A stretch of 34,959 nucleotides of DNA from Chitinophaga pinensis (GCA_945870985.1 CAMBUH010000007.1:1-34959), one strand, 5' to 3'; positions 1-8,179 are shown, numbered from the stretch's first letter. A program made the numbers and translations. The notes: generated by a model from the sequence alone, not told the origin.

Positions 1-97
1 CATTGAATTCAATTTCAATAATTTTACAAGTATCTTGAGCATTTATAGTCTCGAATAAAAAAAATATACAAATAAAAGAGACAAGATTTTTTTTCAT
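1..97 (-). CDS. Secreted protein, N-terminal fragment (runs off left edge)
   Basis: On the minus strand an ATG at 97 opens a frame that stays open to the window edge and encodes 32 residues. It starts MKKN, continues with a hydrophobic stretch of Phe, Ile, Val and Leu, and then reads Asn-Ala-Gln-Asp, a signal peptidase I site of the kind common in Bacteroidota. The mature part begins with a Cys four residues after the site. Too little remains to name a family. The call of a real gene rests only on the convincing signal peptide and the A/T-rich upstream region. Confidence 0.6.
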   Translation of the reverse strand, partial: MKKNLVSFICIFFLFETINAQDTCKIIEIEFN

Positions 98-442
98 AAA
101 AAACAATTATTTAGTTCTCATAAATGATTATGCAATGGTTTTACAAAATGATAGCATGGTAAAACAATGCGGGAGGTACATTTTTAATGCTTCAAGTCAA
201 TTAGTTTTTTTTATAAATATAAATAACTTTGAATAAAAAGCATATCTGCATTCTGTTTTTTTCTAATTATGAATGAAAATGGCTTTACCCCTCTCGTTTT
301 TTTGCGCTTTTTTTGGCCTTTACAGGAACCGAAACCACACAAACTGATAAGGTTTATATTTTGAGAAAACAGATAAAATTCCGCTTCCAAATTGCAAGTT
401 CCTAATGATGGAAACAGATAATTTGAGTACATTTATTCTACC
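98..442. other. Divergent intergenic region, A/T-rich
   Basis: This 345-bp region lies between two divergently transcribed genes for secreted proteins. A frame of 73 codons on the minus strand (211-432) has a composition unlike a protein gene and no recognisable motif, so I do not call it. The only signal I support is a possible -7 promoter box facing the amidohydrolase, listed separately. Confidence 0.5.
201..231 (+). promoter_or_regulatory. Possible Bacteroidota-type promoter for the M20 amidohydrolase
   Basis: TAACTTTG at 224-231 fits the TAnnTTTG -7 consensus of the Bacteroidota primary sigma factor. TTAG at 201-204, 19 bases upstream, could serve as a weak -33 element (consensus TTTG). 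If real, it implies a leader of about 200 bases before the ATG at 443. Confidence 0.35.
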
Positions 443-1879
443 ATGAAAAAATATATCCTCCTCCTGCTCACCGCTTGTCTGTCAATAGCACAGGCACAAG
501 AAAAAATAAGTGTGCCCGCCAATAAGCAGTCGGTTCTCAGCTCGATTGCGCAACAAGAAAAATCCCTAATTACCCTCAGCGATCAGATATGGGGCTTTGC
601 CGAAATTGCTATGCGGGAACACCAGTCCGCTAAAGTATTAGCCGACTATGCCGAGCAAAAAGGCTTCCGGGTAACCCGCAATGTGGCGGATATACCCACG
701 GCTTTTATTGCCGAATACGGTTCTGGCAAACCCATCATTGGTATACTGGGCGAATTTGATGCATTGCCCGGCTTGTCGCAAAAAGCCACTCCTACCCAAG
801 AAGTGCTGAATCCCGGAGCAGCAGGGCATGGGTGCGGACATAATATGTTTGGCGCTGCGAGTCTCGGTGCTGCTGTTGCCATCAAAGAACTGATTGCTTC
901 CGGTAAGTTAAAAGGCACCATTCGCTTTTATGGAACCCCAGCAGAAGAAGATCTTGCCGGCAAAGTGTATATGGCAAGGGCCAATGTATTTAATGATTTA
1001 GATGTTTGCCTCGATTGGCATCCCGATTACGAAAACAAGGCCAGCACGCAAAGCTCACAGGCGATCGTAAGCTACACGGTTCGATTCAAAGGCAAAAGCG
1101 CCCATGCGGCTGCCGATCCATGGAATGGGAAAAGCGCCCTGGATGGAGCTGAACTTTTTAATATCGGCATCAACTTTATGCGCGAACACGTGAAGCCCAG
1201 TGCCCGCATACACTATGTATACAAGCAGGCCGGCAATGTACCCAATGTAATTCCCGATGTAGCGAGTGTGTGGATTTGGATCCGCGACTCAAAAAGAAAA
1301 GGAGTTGCAGAAATGGAAGAGCGAATGAAAGAAGTGGCCAGAGGAGCTGCGCTGATGTCGAGAACCCAGGTAGAGTTTGAAATGGAAAACGGACTATACG
1401 AAATTCTGGTAAACGAAACCGGTGCGAAAGCCCTGCACAAAAATATGGAGCTGGTAGGCCCTATCACTTATACGGAACAAGAAAAAGCTTTTGCCGATAA
1501 AATCATGAAAGAATATGGGTCAGAGTCGCAGGGAATAGCCGGCGGCATCAAACCACTCGAAACTACTAAATCCGACCCCGAAGGAGGCTCAACCGATGTG
1601 GGAGATGTGAGTTATATCGTTCCGGAAATTACCTTAAATGCAGCTACGGCCCCTTACAAATCTCCCTGGCATTCCTGGGTAGTGGTAGCCTGCGGAGGCA
1701 TGAGCATCGGACACAAAGGAATGTTATTCGCAGCCAAATCGCTGGGCACTACCATGGTAGACCTGTTCGAAAACGAATCACTACGCAAAGAAATTCGCGC
1801 CGAATTCGAAAAAAGAAAGGGTTCAGAAGTTTGGAAGGCAATGCTGCCGGATGGGCCACCGCCGGTGCCGAAGAATTAA
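443..1879 (+). CDS. Secreted M20D-family amidohydrolase (AbgB-like)
   Basis: This 478-residue protein is a metal-dependent peptidase or amidase of the M20D group, which cleaves N-acyl or aminobenzoyl-glutamyl type amides. Visible family signatures are GxxGEFDALPG near residue 100, GHGCGHNMFG near 130 (metal-site Cys/His), the PAEE stretch near 175, DWHPDY, HAAADPWNGKSALDG in the dimerisation part, GGSTDVGDVS and WHSW near the C-terminus. The N-terminus has a signal peptide ending Ala-Gln-Ala-Gln, so it probably acts in the periplasm. An LTAC at residues 9-12 resembles a lipobox but leaves a very short signal. AbgB is normally cytoplasmic, so the export signal sets this relative apart. The exact substrate cannot be read from sequence. 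Confidence 0.88.
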   Translation: MKKYILLLLTACLSIAQAQEKISVPANKQSVLSSIAQQEKSLITLSDQIWGFAEIAMREHQSAKVLADYAEQKGFRVTRNVADIPTAFIAEYGSGKPIIGILGEFDALPGLSQKATPTQEVLNPGAAGHGCGHNMFGAASLGAAVAIKELIASGKLKGTIRFYGTPAEEDLAGKVYMARANVFNDLDVCLDWHPDYENKASTQSSQAIVSYTVRFKGKSAHAAADPWNGKSALDGAELFNIGINFMREHVKPSARIHYVYKQAGNVPNVIPDVASVWIWIRDSKRKGVAEMEERMKEVARGAALMSRTQVEFEMENGLYEILVNETGAKALHKNMELVGPITYTEQEKAFADKIMKEYGSESQGIAGGIKPLETTKSDPEGGSTDVGDVSYIVPEITLNAATAPYKSPWHSWVVVACGGMSIGHKGMLFAAKSLGTTMVDLFENESLRKEIRAEFEKRKGSEVWKAMLPDGPPPVPKN

Positions 1880-1909
1880 TCCTTTTGGCAAAACTGTAAT
1901 GGAGGGGTA

Positions 1910-1934
1910 AGATGCTCCCTGCCCTTCAGCATCT
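1910..1934 (+). terminator. Hairpin downstream of the amidohydrolase
   Basis: A perfect 7-bp stem AGATGCT/AGCATCT (1910-1916 and 1928-1934) with an 11-base loop lies 30 bases after the stop codon. No T-run follows, so it is either an imperfect terminator or a 3'-end stabilising hairpin. It sits between two convergent genes. Confidence 0.35.
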
Positions 1935-1975
1935 CACCGCAAGTGACGACTTCACGAAGGACATATAGATTTCTT

Positions 1976-2806
1976 TTATTGAGGAGTGAATAGATTGAGA
2001 AACTCAAAGTACTCTTTATATGCGGGATTATCATAAACATTACAAGTAAAATGGATGCGCGCCTTTGTAATCATAGTGTCCATTTTTTTGTCGCTGTAAT
2101 CATCCTGTGCCAATCCTGGGTTATATTGAGCAGATCTGAAATAGGGCTTTGTGGTAAAACTGAGATACCCCGTTAGTTGTTGCCCGGCTTTCCATATTAT
2201 TTTTTTTTCCAAGAGTAGGTTTTGCTTTGCAAATGGAACAGTAATCTCATCCACTAAGGTATCTGCTATATTTAATTTCAAAACTTTTAGCCTGTCCTCG
2301 TCTAAATAATAATTGCCACTAAAATAATTACCAACTACCCCGAGTGAAATGATAAATCCGCCCATCAAATCCACTCCCATTACAATTTTAATTGTATCTC
2401 TCGCAAGTTGACAACTACAATATGTGCCAATATCTCTTAAAGTTTCCTGGTCTTGTATATCTTGTTGCAGGATGCCATTTTGAAAGTTGACTAGTTCATA
2501 GCGACTTCTATTTAATGACCGCATCATTGTTGTAGGTACCTTAAAGTGAACTAGAAATATTGAATCTACTTGCTTTTGCAAGAGCTGCAAAGAATCTGAA
2601 TATTTTTTTGCCTCTGTTTGAAATTCTTGATGCATACTTTTCTTCAATGAATCGTACATAACATCATATATATTTAATCGACGAAATAATTCAACGCCCG
2701 GAATGGCCCCAACTTTTATCGGTGATACTATTTTTGAATGGCGTTGTGCATTAATACCAATGCTGCTCAAAATAATAAAACTGGTTATAACAAATCTGAG
2801 AAACAT
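1976..2806 (-). CDS. Secreted protein of unknown function
   Basis: I do not recognise this 276-residue protein. It has a signal peptide (MFLRFVITSFII...) ending Asn-Ala-Gln at about residue 21, so it is exported. Residues 50-120 are rich in Lys, Gln, Leu and Ser and look helical (SLKKSMHQEFQTEAKKYSDS), possibly coiled-coil. The C-terminal half alternates hydrophobic and polar residues, suggesting beta structure. No enzyme motif or lipobox is visible. It converges on the amidohydrolase, and its upstream side borders a long gap without clear genes, so it is probably transcribed alone. Confidence 0.7.
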   Translation of the reverse strand: MFLRFVITSFIILSSIGINAQRHSKIVSPIKVGAIPGVELFRRLNIYDVMYDSLKKSMHQEFQTEAKKYSDSLQLLQKQVDSIFLVHFKVPTTMMRSLNRSRYELVNFQNGILQQDIQDQETLRDIGTYCSCQLARDTIKIVMGVDLMGGFIISLGVVGNYFSGNYYLDEDRLKVLKLNIADTLVDEITVPFAKQNLLLEKKIIWKAGQQLTGYLSFTTKPYFRSAQYNPGLAQDDYSDKKMDTMITKARIHFTCNVYDNPAYKEYFEFLNLFTPQ

Positions 2807-3369
2807 TATGCTTCCTTTTTTACCTCTACAAGATAGTAAGCTTCTGGTGTAGACGATGCGGTGAATAAAAAATATTTATGTGGCTAATATAGTTCCCCGA
2901 GACTGGTCTAAAATATGCAGAAAAACGCATAAAAATATTTATCAAAGTCATAAACAATGGGTGATGTTAATATTATTACTCGGCATTTTCGAATTAATTT
3001 AGCCGATTTCAACTGAATCAGAAAACGCACGGATGATTTAGGGGTAGAAAAAGAAGATCTCTATGGGTCATTTATCAAGCCTTGCATAAGTACGGAGGTG
3101 ATGTGATAATGTATCTATCAATCATTTCCCTTCCCTAGACGTACAGCCCCTTTAATTTAGCTTCTAATTTTGTTCGCTCCTCGGATAAATTGTGCAGAGA
3201 ATAAGTAAAGAGGCTGGTTTTCCCATCATTGTTTTCCTTATTTGGCGGATACTTTGCGCATTTAGCGCGATATCATGATGGGCTAGTATATTACTTACTC
3301 AGCAGTTAACGCCCGAACAATGCGTTCAGTAGTGTGCGTAGAAAAAATTATTTAGCAAAAAAACAACCC
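2807..3369. other. Long intergenic region with possible decayed coding fragments
   Basis: No intact gene is visible in these 563 bases. Two short stretches look protein-like. On the minus strand 3135-3272 is open and ends in a stop, with a charged helical tail (LSEERTKLEAKLKGLYV). On the plus strand near 3030-3137 the frames DLGVEKEDLYGSFIK and ALHKYGGDV join only if a one-base shift is allowed. Neither matches a family I can name. A near-repeat of ATAAAAATATTTAT occurs around 2862 and 2930. Confidence 0.35.
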
Positions 3370-4212
3370 TTAAACAGAGGCTTGTTTTAGATAAATGCGA
3401 GCAGCATTTCCTCCCATAATGGCTGCCTGCTCGGCCGAAGTAAGTGGAGCAATCATGCTTGTAACTACTTGTAACCATTGATCATATTCGCTCCGCAACA
3501 AAGATACCGGCCAATCGGAGCCGAATAGCAGGCGCTTAGGCCCAAATGCCTCCAGTACCGTATCAAAATACGGTTGCAATAGTTCGGTATTCCAGTCGGC
3601 ATCCCTTACTTCCGTTACTAAACCCGATAGCTTACAACTCACCTGATCTCTTTTGGCCAGTTGTCGGATATTATTTGCCCAAGTATGGTCAAACTCGTTT
3701 TTACGGATACTGGGTTTGGCAACATGATCAACAATAATAGAAAGTGAGGGATGCTTGTCTACAAACTCCCTACTTTGCGGAAGATGCCGTTCAAAAATCA
3801 GCAGATCATAGCATAGTGAATATCGGGTGAGTAGTCGAATCCCTTCATTAAAATCGGAGCGAAGCATAAACTGATCATCGGGCTCATCCTGAATGATATG
3901 GCGAAAGCCAACTGTTTTGGAATTTTCTGCATAACGCGCAATATGCGCTTCCACATTTGCATCACAAAACGGCACCCACCCAACAACACCTACAATTGAG
4001 GGATTGTTTTCCGCCAACTGCAATAAAAAATCTGTCTCGCTTAGTTGTTGCATAGCCTGAACCGCCACACAGCCGTTTAGATTTGCTGCTTTCAATAAAG
4101 GAGACAAATGTTCCGGAAGAAAATCTCGTTTAAGAACTTCATGGGCCTCCGAGATCCATGGATAATCATCCGAATTGTATTTCCAAAAATGTTGGTGACT
4201 ATCAATTCTCAT
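3370..4212 (-). CDS. Amidohydrolase family 2 lactonase (L-fuconolactonase/rhamnonolactonase-like)
   Basis: This 280-residue TIM-barrel metal hydrolase resembles sugar lactonases that open fucono-, rhamnono- or galactarolactones. The N-terminus carries the metal-binding HQHFW (H6, H8) followed by DYPWI. Further signatures are VDHVAKP near residue 160, CKLSGL near 190 and LFGSDWPVS near 230, which supplies the conserved Asp. Length is typical for the family. There is no signal peptide, so it is cytoplasmic. A 40-codon frame resembling the start of a zinc dehydrogenase ends four bases upstream of this ATG, hinting that the gene once belonged to a sugar-oxidation operon. Which lactone is used cannot be told from sequence. 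Confidence 0.85.
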   Translation of the reverse strand: MRIDSHQHFWKYNSDDYPWISEAHEVLKRDFLPEHLSPLLKAANLNGCVAVQAMQQLSETDFLLQLAENNPSIVGVVGWVPFCDANVEAHIARYAENSKTVGFRHIIQDEPDDQFMLRSDFNEGIRLLTRYSLCYDLLIFERHLPQSREFVDKHPSLSIIVDHVAKPSIRKNEFDHTWANNIRQLAKRDQVSCKLSGLVTEVRDADWNTELLQPYFDTVLEAFGPKRLLFGSDWPVSLLRSEYDQWLQVVTSMIAPLTSAEQAAIMGGNAARIYLKQASV

Positions 4213-4215
4213 TTA

Positions 4216-4338
4216 TCAATCTATTAAAATAATTGGATAGGCAATTGGCCGAAAAATCTCCTGATTAGCATGGCATACGGCCATAGGCTTTTCTGCCAGT
4301 CGTTCTTCTTTAGGGCCATATAACAAAAATGACTTCAT
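4216..4338 (-). pseudogene. Short frame resembling a truncated zinc-dehydrogenase N-terminus
   Basis: An ATG at 4338 opens 40 codons and ends at a TGA at 4216-4218, four bases before the lactonase start. The first 20 residues (MKSFLLYGPKEERLAEKPMA) have the look of the first beta strands of medium-chain dehydrogenases. The second half (HANQEIFRPIAYPIILID) does not continue that fold and lacks the Cys and GHE of the zinc site. I read it as a deletion remnant. It could instead be a small leader peptide coupled to the lactonase. Confidence 0.4.
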
Positions 4339-4490
4339 ACTTTAAAGTACTAAATTTTAATACAATAATTGCTGTTGGTTGATTTTATTAATTGCCTATT
4401 CCTAATAAATGTTTCACAAGGGGCTATGCCGAAATCAGTAAATATGGCATGTAAAGGGATGCCATTGATAGTATTTGCTTTCAGAAATAT

Positions 4491-5015
4491 TTATAACAGA
4501 TTCCCTTCTGCCTGCTTATGGTGGTGAGCAACATGATACGCAGCAAAATATCCCATCTCACGCAGCGTTAATTTTCCTAACAGGGGATGAGGTAATATCA
4601 TCTTATCCAATTCAGATTCTGAGTGCTTATCTATTTGATGGATGAGGGTTTTAACCAGCGCCTTTACCTGCTCAATTCTTTTTTGTGTTGCGCGCAAAGT
4701 GGCGGGCGTTTTGGGAACATAAACGGCAGGGGCCTTACCGCCCTGCTGTAGTTTGTTTTGATAAGCATGCACCAACGCCTCATAGCTTTTGCTTTCTCGA
4801 TTGGCTTTGCCAAACAGCAATTTTGGAACAAAGTTTGGTAAGCGGAAGGCGAGCACGATAGGGCGCAAACACAAATAAACATGCTCCAGCTGTTCTGCGG
4901 CATTCCATTTACCTGGGGTTGCTTTTTGTAAAGCATCTTCTTCCAGGGAGCCAATAAAATCAATAAATAGGGTATGGTTTTGCTCTAAGATTGTTGTAAT
5001 TTCAGTACGATTCAT
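4491..5015 (-). CDS. DinB/YfiT-like four-helix protein
   Basis: This protein of about 174 residues belongs to the DinB superfamily of four-helix bundles with a three-histidine metal site. It shows GKWNAAEQLEHVYLC (first His) near residue 45 and YFAAYHVAHHHKQ near the C-terminus (the other two), the usual spacing. Most members have no proven function; some act as thiol transferases. I chose the ATG at 5015; a TTG two codons upstream is in frame but less likely. The start lies 17 bases from the ATG of the divergent TfoX-like gene, so any promoters must overlap coding sequence. Confidence 0.8.
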   Translation of the reverse strand: MNRTEITTILEQNHTLFIDFIGSLEEDALQKATPGKWNAAEQLEHVYLCLRPIVLAFRLPNFVPKLLFGKANRESKSYEALVHAYQNKLQQGGKAPAVYVPKTPATLRATQKRIEQVKALVKTLIHQIDKHSESELDKMILPHPLLGKLTLREMGYFAAYHVAHHHKQAEGNLL

Positions 5016-5032
5016 CTCCAAAAAATTTTAGT

Positions 5033-5278
5033 ATGAGCCAGCTAAACGAAATTAAAAATTTTGGGCCATATATGGTTACCATCCTGCACAAAATTGGGAT
5101 TCATACTAAAGAAGAGTTGCTAAACACTGATTATAAACATATTAGAGATGCATTGGTGAGCAAGGGAATTCGGCCGCACCTGAATATTTTTTACTCCATC
5201 GAGATGGGCCTGCAGGGCAGGGTATGGAGCGATATTACGCCGCAGGAAAAAAAGGAACTGCAGGAAATGCTAAAATAG
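5033..5278 (+). CDS. TfoX C-terminal-domain protein
   Basis: This small 81-residue protein consists only of a TfoX/Sxy C-terminal domain, a helix-hairpin-helix-like fold. The pattern is NFGP...LHKIGIHTKEELL, then ALVSKGIRP..N.FYSIEMGLQGRVWSDI, then KKELQEMLK. In Proteobacteria the full TfoX/Sxy is a competence regulator, but stand-alone C-terminal domains are common and mostly uncharacterised. The N-terminal TfoX domain is absent. The start codon follows the A/T-rich gap shared with the divergent DinB-like gene. Regulation and partner are unknown. Confidence 0.82.
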   Translation: MSQLNEIKNFGPYMVTILHKIGIHTKEELLNTDYKHIRDALVSKGIRPHLNIFYSIEMGLQGRVWSDITPQEKKELQEMLK

Positions 5279-5498
5279 TTTATAAGTATAGCTTAGTTAC
5301 TTTCTCCTCGTATCAATCAAGTACTGAATTTTCCATTGGTCGCCAGTTTAAACCAGCTCCATGCAGATAAAAGATAGTAGAATTACAATATGAATTATTA
5401 ATCACTCAAGACCAATGCGCCATTTTTATAGTAATGGGTATTTCAGCAACCTGATTTTACAGAAAAAAGTGTGAATGATTTTTTTCCTGTTCTTTGTT

Positions 5499-6815
5499 CT
5501 AACCTATTAGAGCTGTTGATACGAATCGTTTTTCTTTTTTATGAAAATACAATATTGATAAAATTCCATTAATTACCGTTAATACGCCAATTACAATTCC
5601 TGCATAACTAAAAAACATAACCCAAGGTAATTGGTTATACCCCGACCCTTTAAAACAAAGAACCAAAGTACTTCCCAAGTAACCAAATGCGTCACTGATA
5701 TACATTAGATAGCCGATGTTGCTCTTGACTCTGAAAAGGGCAATCCAACGCTCATAAAACATTACGTGGAAAGAAATATATGGTAAGTACATCGAGAATC
5801 CAATCATAATCATCCACCATAAAGCACTTACCTTCTGCTGCATAAAAAGAAGAGTAAAAGTAAGTAAGAGAATACCCCCTGTTAAAATTATTAGCTGATT
5901 GGTATAAAAAGCAATACGATTGTTTTTTATCAATATCATCAAGCCAATTATGGTTAATACACCAAGCGCAATGGGTATTTCAGATAAGGCAAGTAATTTA
6001 GGTGTATGTGAAAACCCGAGATCCGCCCATAGTTCTACTGCAAAATTATCGCGTAAATCGCGAAAAATAGTGAGGCCCACATATGTAATTATAGACAATA
6101 TGATTCCCGGTGCGAACAGGCTAAAGAAAGCTTTTCTCTCAGCAGCGTCCATCGGTTTCCGCTTAGTTCGATACATTTCATCTTCCGAATCTCTGGGAGG
6201 AATTTGCTGTAACATATATATACCAACAAAAAGTATAGGTATAAACAATACAGCCGTTAAAACTGGCATCCAAAAATCACTTACGCCATAATTATCTATA
6301 ATCATTCTTCCCGCAGCTTTAACTACCCCAGATGCAAAAATAAAACTGCTTGCCATGATAGCTCCTAATACTTCTGTAAAACGGCGCCCTTCCAAAAAAC
6401 TAAATACAATTCCCCAAACCAATCCAAGGGGAAGGCCATTCACAATTAAAATTAAAAAATTGTACGGGAATGGGATGATTGCAAAAAGTAAAAGTGAAAC
6501 GCCAGCAATGCCCATTAGCAAGAGTAAAATGCGTATCCGCTTATTGGGATCAAGTTCTGATACAACTTTAATTCCAATAAATTTGGATGCAGTATATCCT
6601 ATAGCCTGTGTAATAATAAGAAGTACCTTATAATCCATCCCCAAAAAATGGAGTCCATCAAAAGTGGCAGCTGCAAATGGTTTACGAAAAGCGTACATAC
6701 TGCAATATGTAATAAAAGCGGCAGCACCTGAGAAGCTCACAAATGTTATCGGACAATTTTTGTGTAACCAATTACGGTGCAAGGATTTTTCGGAAATAGA
6801 ATTTGAATCGAGCAT
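5499..6815 (-). CDS. MFS-type membrane transporter of the DUF5690 type
   Basis: This 438-residue inner-membrane protein has about twelve hydrophobic segments and a charged central loop near residues 205-230 (PPRDSEDEMYRTKRKP), the two-times-six arrangement of the major facilitator superfamily. The stretch CSMYAFRKPFAAATF in the first helix recalls sugar-phosphate or phosphonate-type MFS carriers. The sequence resembles Bacteroidota proteins filed as DUF5690 (recognition from memory). It lies 99 bases downstream of the dehydrogenase in the same direction, so the two are probably co-transcribed. A substrate such as a phosphonate or small organic acid is only an inference from that neighbour. 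Confidence 0.78.
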   Translation of the reverse strand: MLDSNSISEKSLHRNWLHKNCPITFVSFSGAAAFITYCSMYAFRKPFAAATFDGLHFLGMDYKVLLIITQAIGYTASKFIGIKVVSELDPNKRIRILLLLMGIAGVSLLLFAIIPFPYNFLILIVNGLPLGLVWGIVFSFLEGRRFTEVLGAIMASSFIFASGVVKAAGRMIIDNYGVSDFWMPVLTAVLFIPILFVGIYMLQQIPPRDSEDEMYRTKRKPMDAAERKAFFSLFAPGIILSIITYVGLTIFRDLRDNFAVELWADLGFSHTPKLLALSEIPIALGVLTIIGLMILIKNNRIAFYTNQLIILTGGILLLTFTLLFMQQKVSALWWMIMIGFSMYLPYISFHVMFYERWIALFRVKSNIGYLMYISDAFGYLGSTLVLCFKGSGYNQLPWVMFFSYAGIVIGVLTVINGILSILYFHKKEKRFVSTALIG

Positions 6816-6914
6816 ACGCTTTTAGATAAAAAACTCATTTTCAATTAACTCGTACAAAAGAATAATAATTTTATTATGTGTTTTTGGGTTATTCCGCTAG
6901 GGCTCTTTAGTCAT

Positions 6915-8015
6915 TTAAGATACAACCGTCTTTATTCCTACTCGAAAGTTGTTTTTTTCTACAGCATGCGTAAATGCTTCGTTGACAGTATTTAAAGTGA
7001 AGCCATCGTAAATTAGCTTTTCAAAAGGGAAGGATGTATGTTTTTCTTCTATAAATGTTACTGCTTTATCCAAATCAGTTTCATTGTAGTTATGTAGGCC
7101 TTTTATGGTTAAAATTTTTCTCACTACCTTTTCAGCATCAATTTGCGTTTTTCTTTGTGGGAAGGTAGATCCTATCCAAACTGCAGTTCCGCCAATGCCT
7201 AGTAAATCCATGATGTTCTCCATTGCATCCGGAGAACCTGAAAAGTCTATCAATACATCTATCGTAATTTGCTTCCCAGTTTTTTCTGTAAACAATTTTT
7301 GAAGATTTTTTTGTCCAGATTCAATCAAACAGGTTTCGCTTGCTCCAAATTCCTTCGCAACTTCAAGCCTCTCTGGATTGGTATCCATTGCATAAATTTC
7401 AGCTGCCCCTTTAGTTTTAGCCATGGCACAGGCTATGATGCCAAGCATGCCGGTACCGCAAATCAATACTTTTTTTTCAGAAAGATCTCCCGCAGTTCTA
7501 ATTGCCCCTGCAACAGTAGCTACCGCACAGTTGATGATTGCAGAAACGGGAAGCGGAATATTTTCCTCAACTTTTATAACGGGTGTATTTTTTCTTAAAA
7601 GGGTATACTCGCTAAGGCCCCCATGTAAGCTACTATCGGGGGTAATTTGTTCATGCCCATATTTAAATAAATCGGCTGCCTTTTGTGGCATTCCTCTTTT
7701 AGCATATTCTGATTCTGGATTGCTTGCAAAAATAGCCCAGGTAATGCGATCGCCAACTTGTAAGGCATTTCCCCGAAGATCGAATTCTTTCAAATTACTA
7801 CCAAACGATACGATTCTCCCAATAATTTCATGCCCAAGAATGGTGGGATTTTTTTCTTTTCGCATTCCTGTATAGGTATAAATATCACTTCTGCAAAGGG
7901 TCGCATATTCATTACGAACCAATATTTCCTGTTCCTTTAATGCAGGAATCAGCGTATCAACAAGCCGTAAAGGTATCTCTGGTGATTCAAAAACAACCAC
8001 TTTGCAATGTTGCAT
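6915..8015 (-). CDS. Medium-chain zinc-binding alcohol dehydrogenase lacking the structural zinc site
   Basis: This 366-residue MDR-family NAD(P)-dependent alcohol/polyol dehydrogenase has the catalytic zinc ligands C41 (TLCRSD) and H62-E63 (LGHEIIG). The Rossmann segment VLICGTGMLGIIACAMAK lies near residue 185, with the acidic cofactor-binding strand IYAMDTNPERL after it. The lobe that usually holds four structural cysteines reads ASNPESEYAKRGMPQKAADLFKYGHE, with none left. The frame of that lobe (RGxPQK...KYGHE) recalls the phosphonate-catabolism-associated dehydrogenase group (TIGR03366, from memory). It leads a probable two-gene unit with the MFS carrier. Oxidation of an alcohol derived from a transported substrate is likely; the substrate is unknown. 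Confidence 0.85.
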   Translation of the reverse strand: MQHCKVVVFESPEIPLRLVDTLIPALKEQEILVRNEYATLCRSDIYTYTGMRKEKNPTILGHEIIGRIVSFGSNLKEFDLRGNALQVGDRITWAIFASNPESEYAKRGMPQKAADLFKYGHEQITPDSSLHGGLSEYTLLRKNTPVIKVEENIPLPVSAIINCAVATVAGAIRTAGDLSEKKVLICGTGMLGIIACAMAKTKGAAEIYAMDTNPERLEVAKEFGASETCLIESGQKNLQKLFTEKTGKQITIDVLIDFSGSPDAMENIMDLLGIGGTAVWIGSTFPQRKTQIDAEKVVRKILTIKGLHNYNETDLDKAVTFIEEKHTSFPFEKLIYDGFTLNTVNEAFTHAVEKNNFRVGIKTVVS

Positions 8016-8075
8016 ACTTTTTTTCGAAAATAAGATTATTCTATGCTAGTTTTTAATTCTGATTGTTTATTGATA

Positions 8076-8107
8076 CAAAATTAATGGCAAAGAAACCGAT
8101 GACCCAA
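8076..8107 (-). promoter_or_regulatory. Possible promoter for the dehydrogenase-MFS unit
   Basis: On the minus strand TAATTTTG (8083-8076) matches TAnnTTTG, and TTG at 8107-8105 lies 21 bases upstream as a -33 candidate. Transcription would begin near 8069, giving a leader of about 55 bases before the ATG at 8015. Confidence 0.35.
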
Positions 8108-8113
8108 CTCTAC

Positions 8114-8179
8114 CCCAACGCTATCAATTTGATGAATGTTTTGAATGGAAATGCTATTTCAAAATATGGTGAAAAAGGA
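8114..8179 (+). pseudogene. Remnant of a TonB-plug-like C-terminal motif
   Basis: The frame that includes 8114-8179 encodes PNAINLMNVLNGNAISKYGE followed by KG. This matches the end of the M56 sensor encoded downstream (PNFIKSINVLKGSATSKYGE, then KG) at 15 of 22 positions. Downstream the similarity stops; the expected NGVIEIxTK is replaced by unrelated residues. No start or signal region is present. I read it as the fossil of a second copy of such a gene, with the intact gene about 2.2 kb away. Confidence 0.5.

Noticed and set aside
211-432. 73-codon minus-strand frame before the amidohydrolase
   Set aside because: It has low-complexity, Phe/Lys-rich composition and no motif, and it overlaps the likely promoter region. 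It looks like chance.
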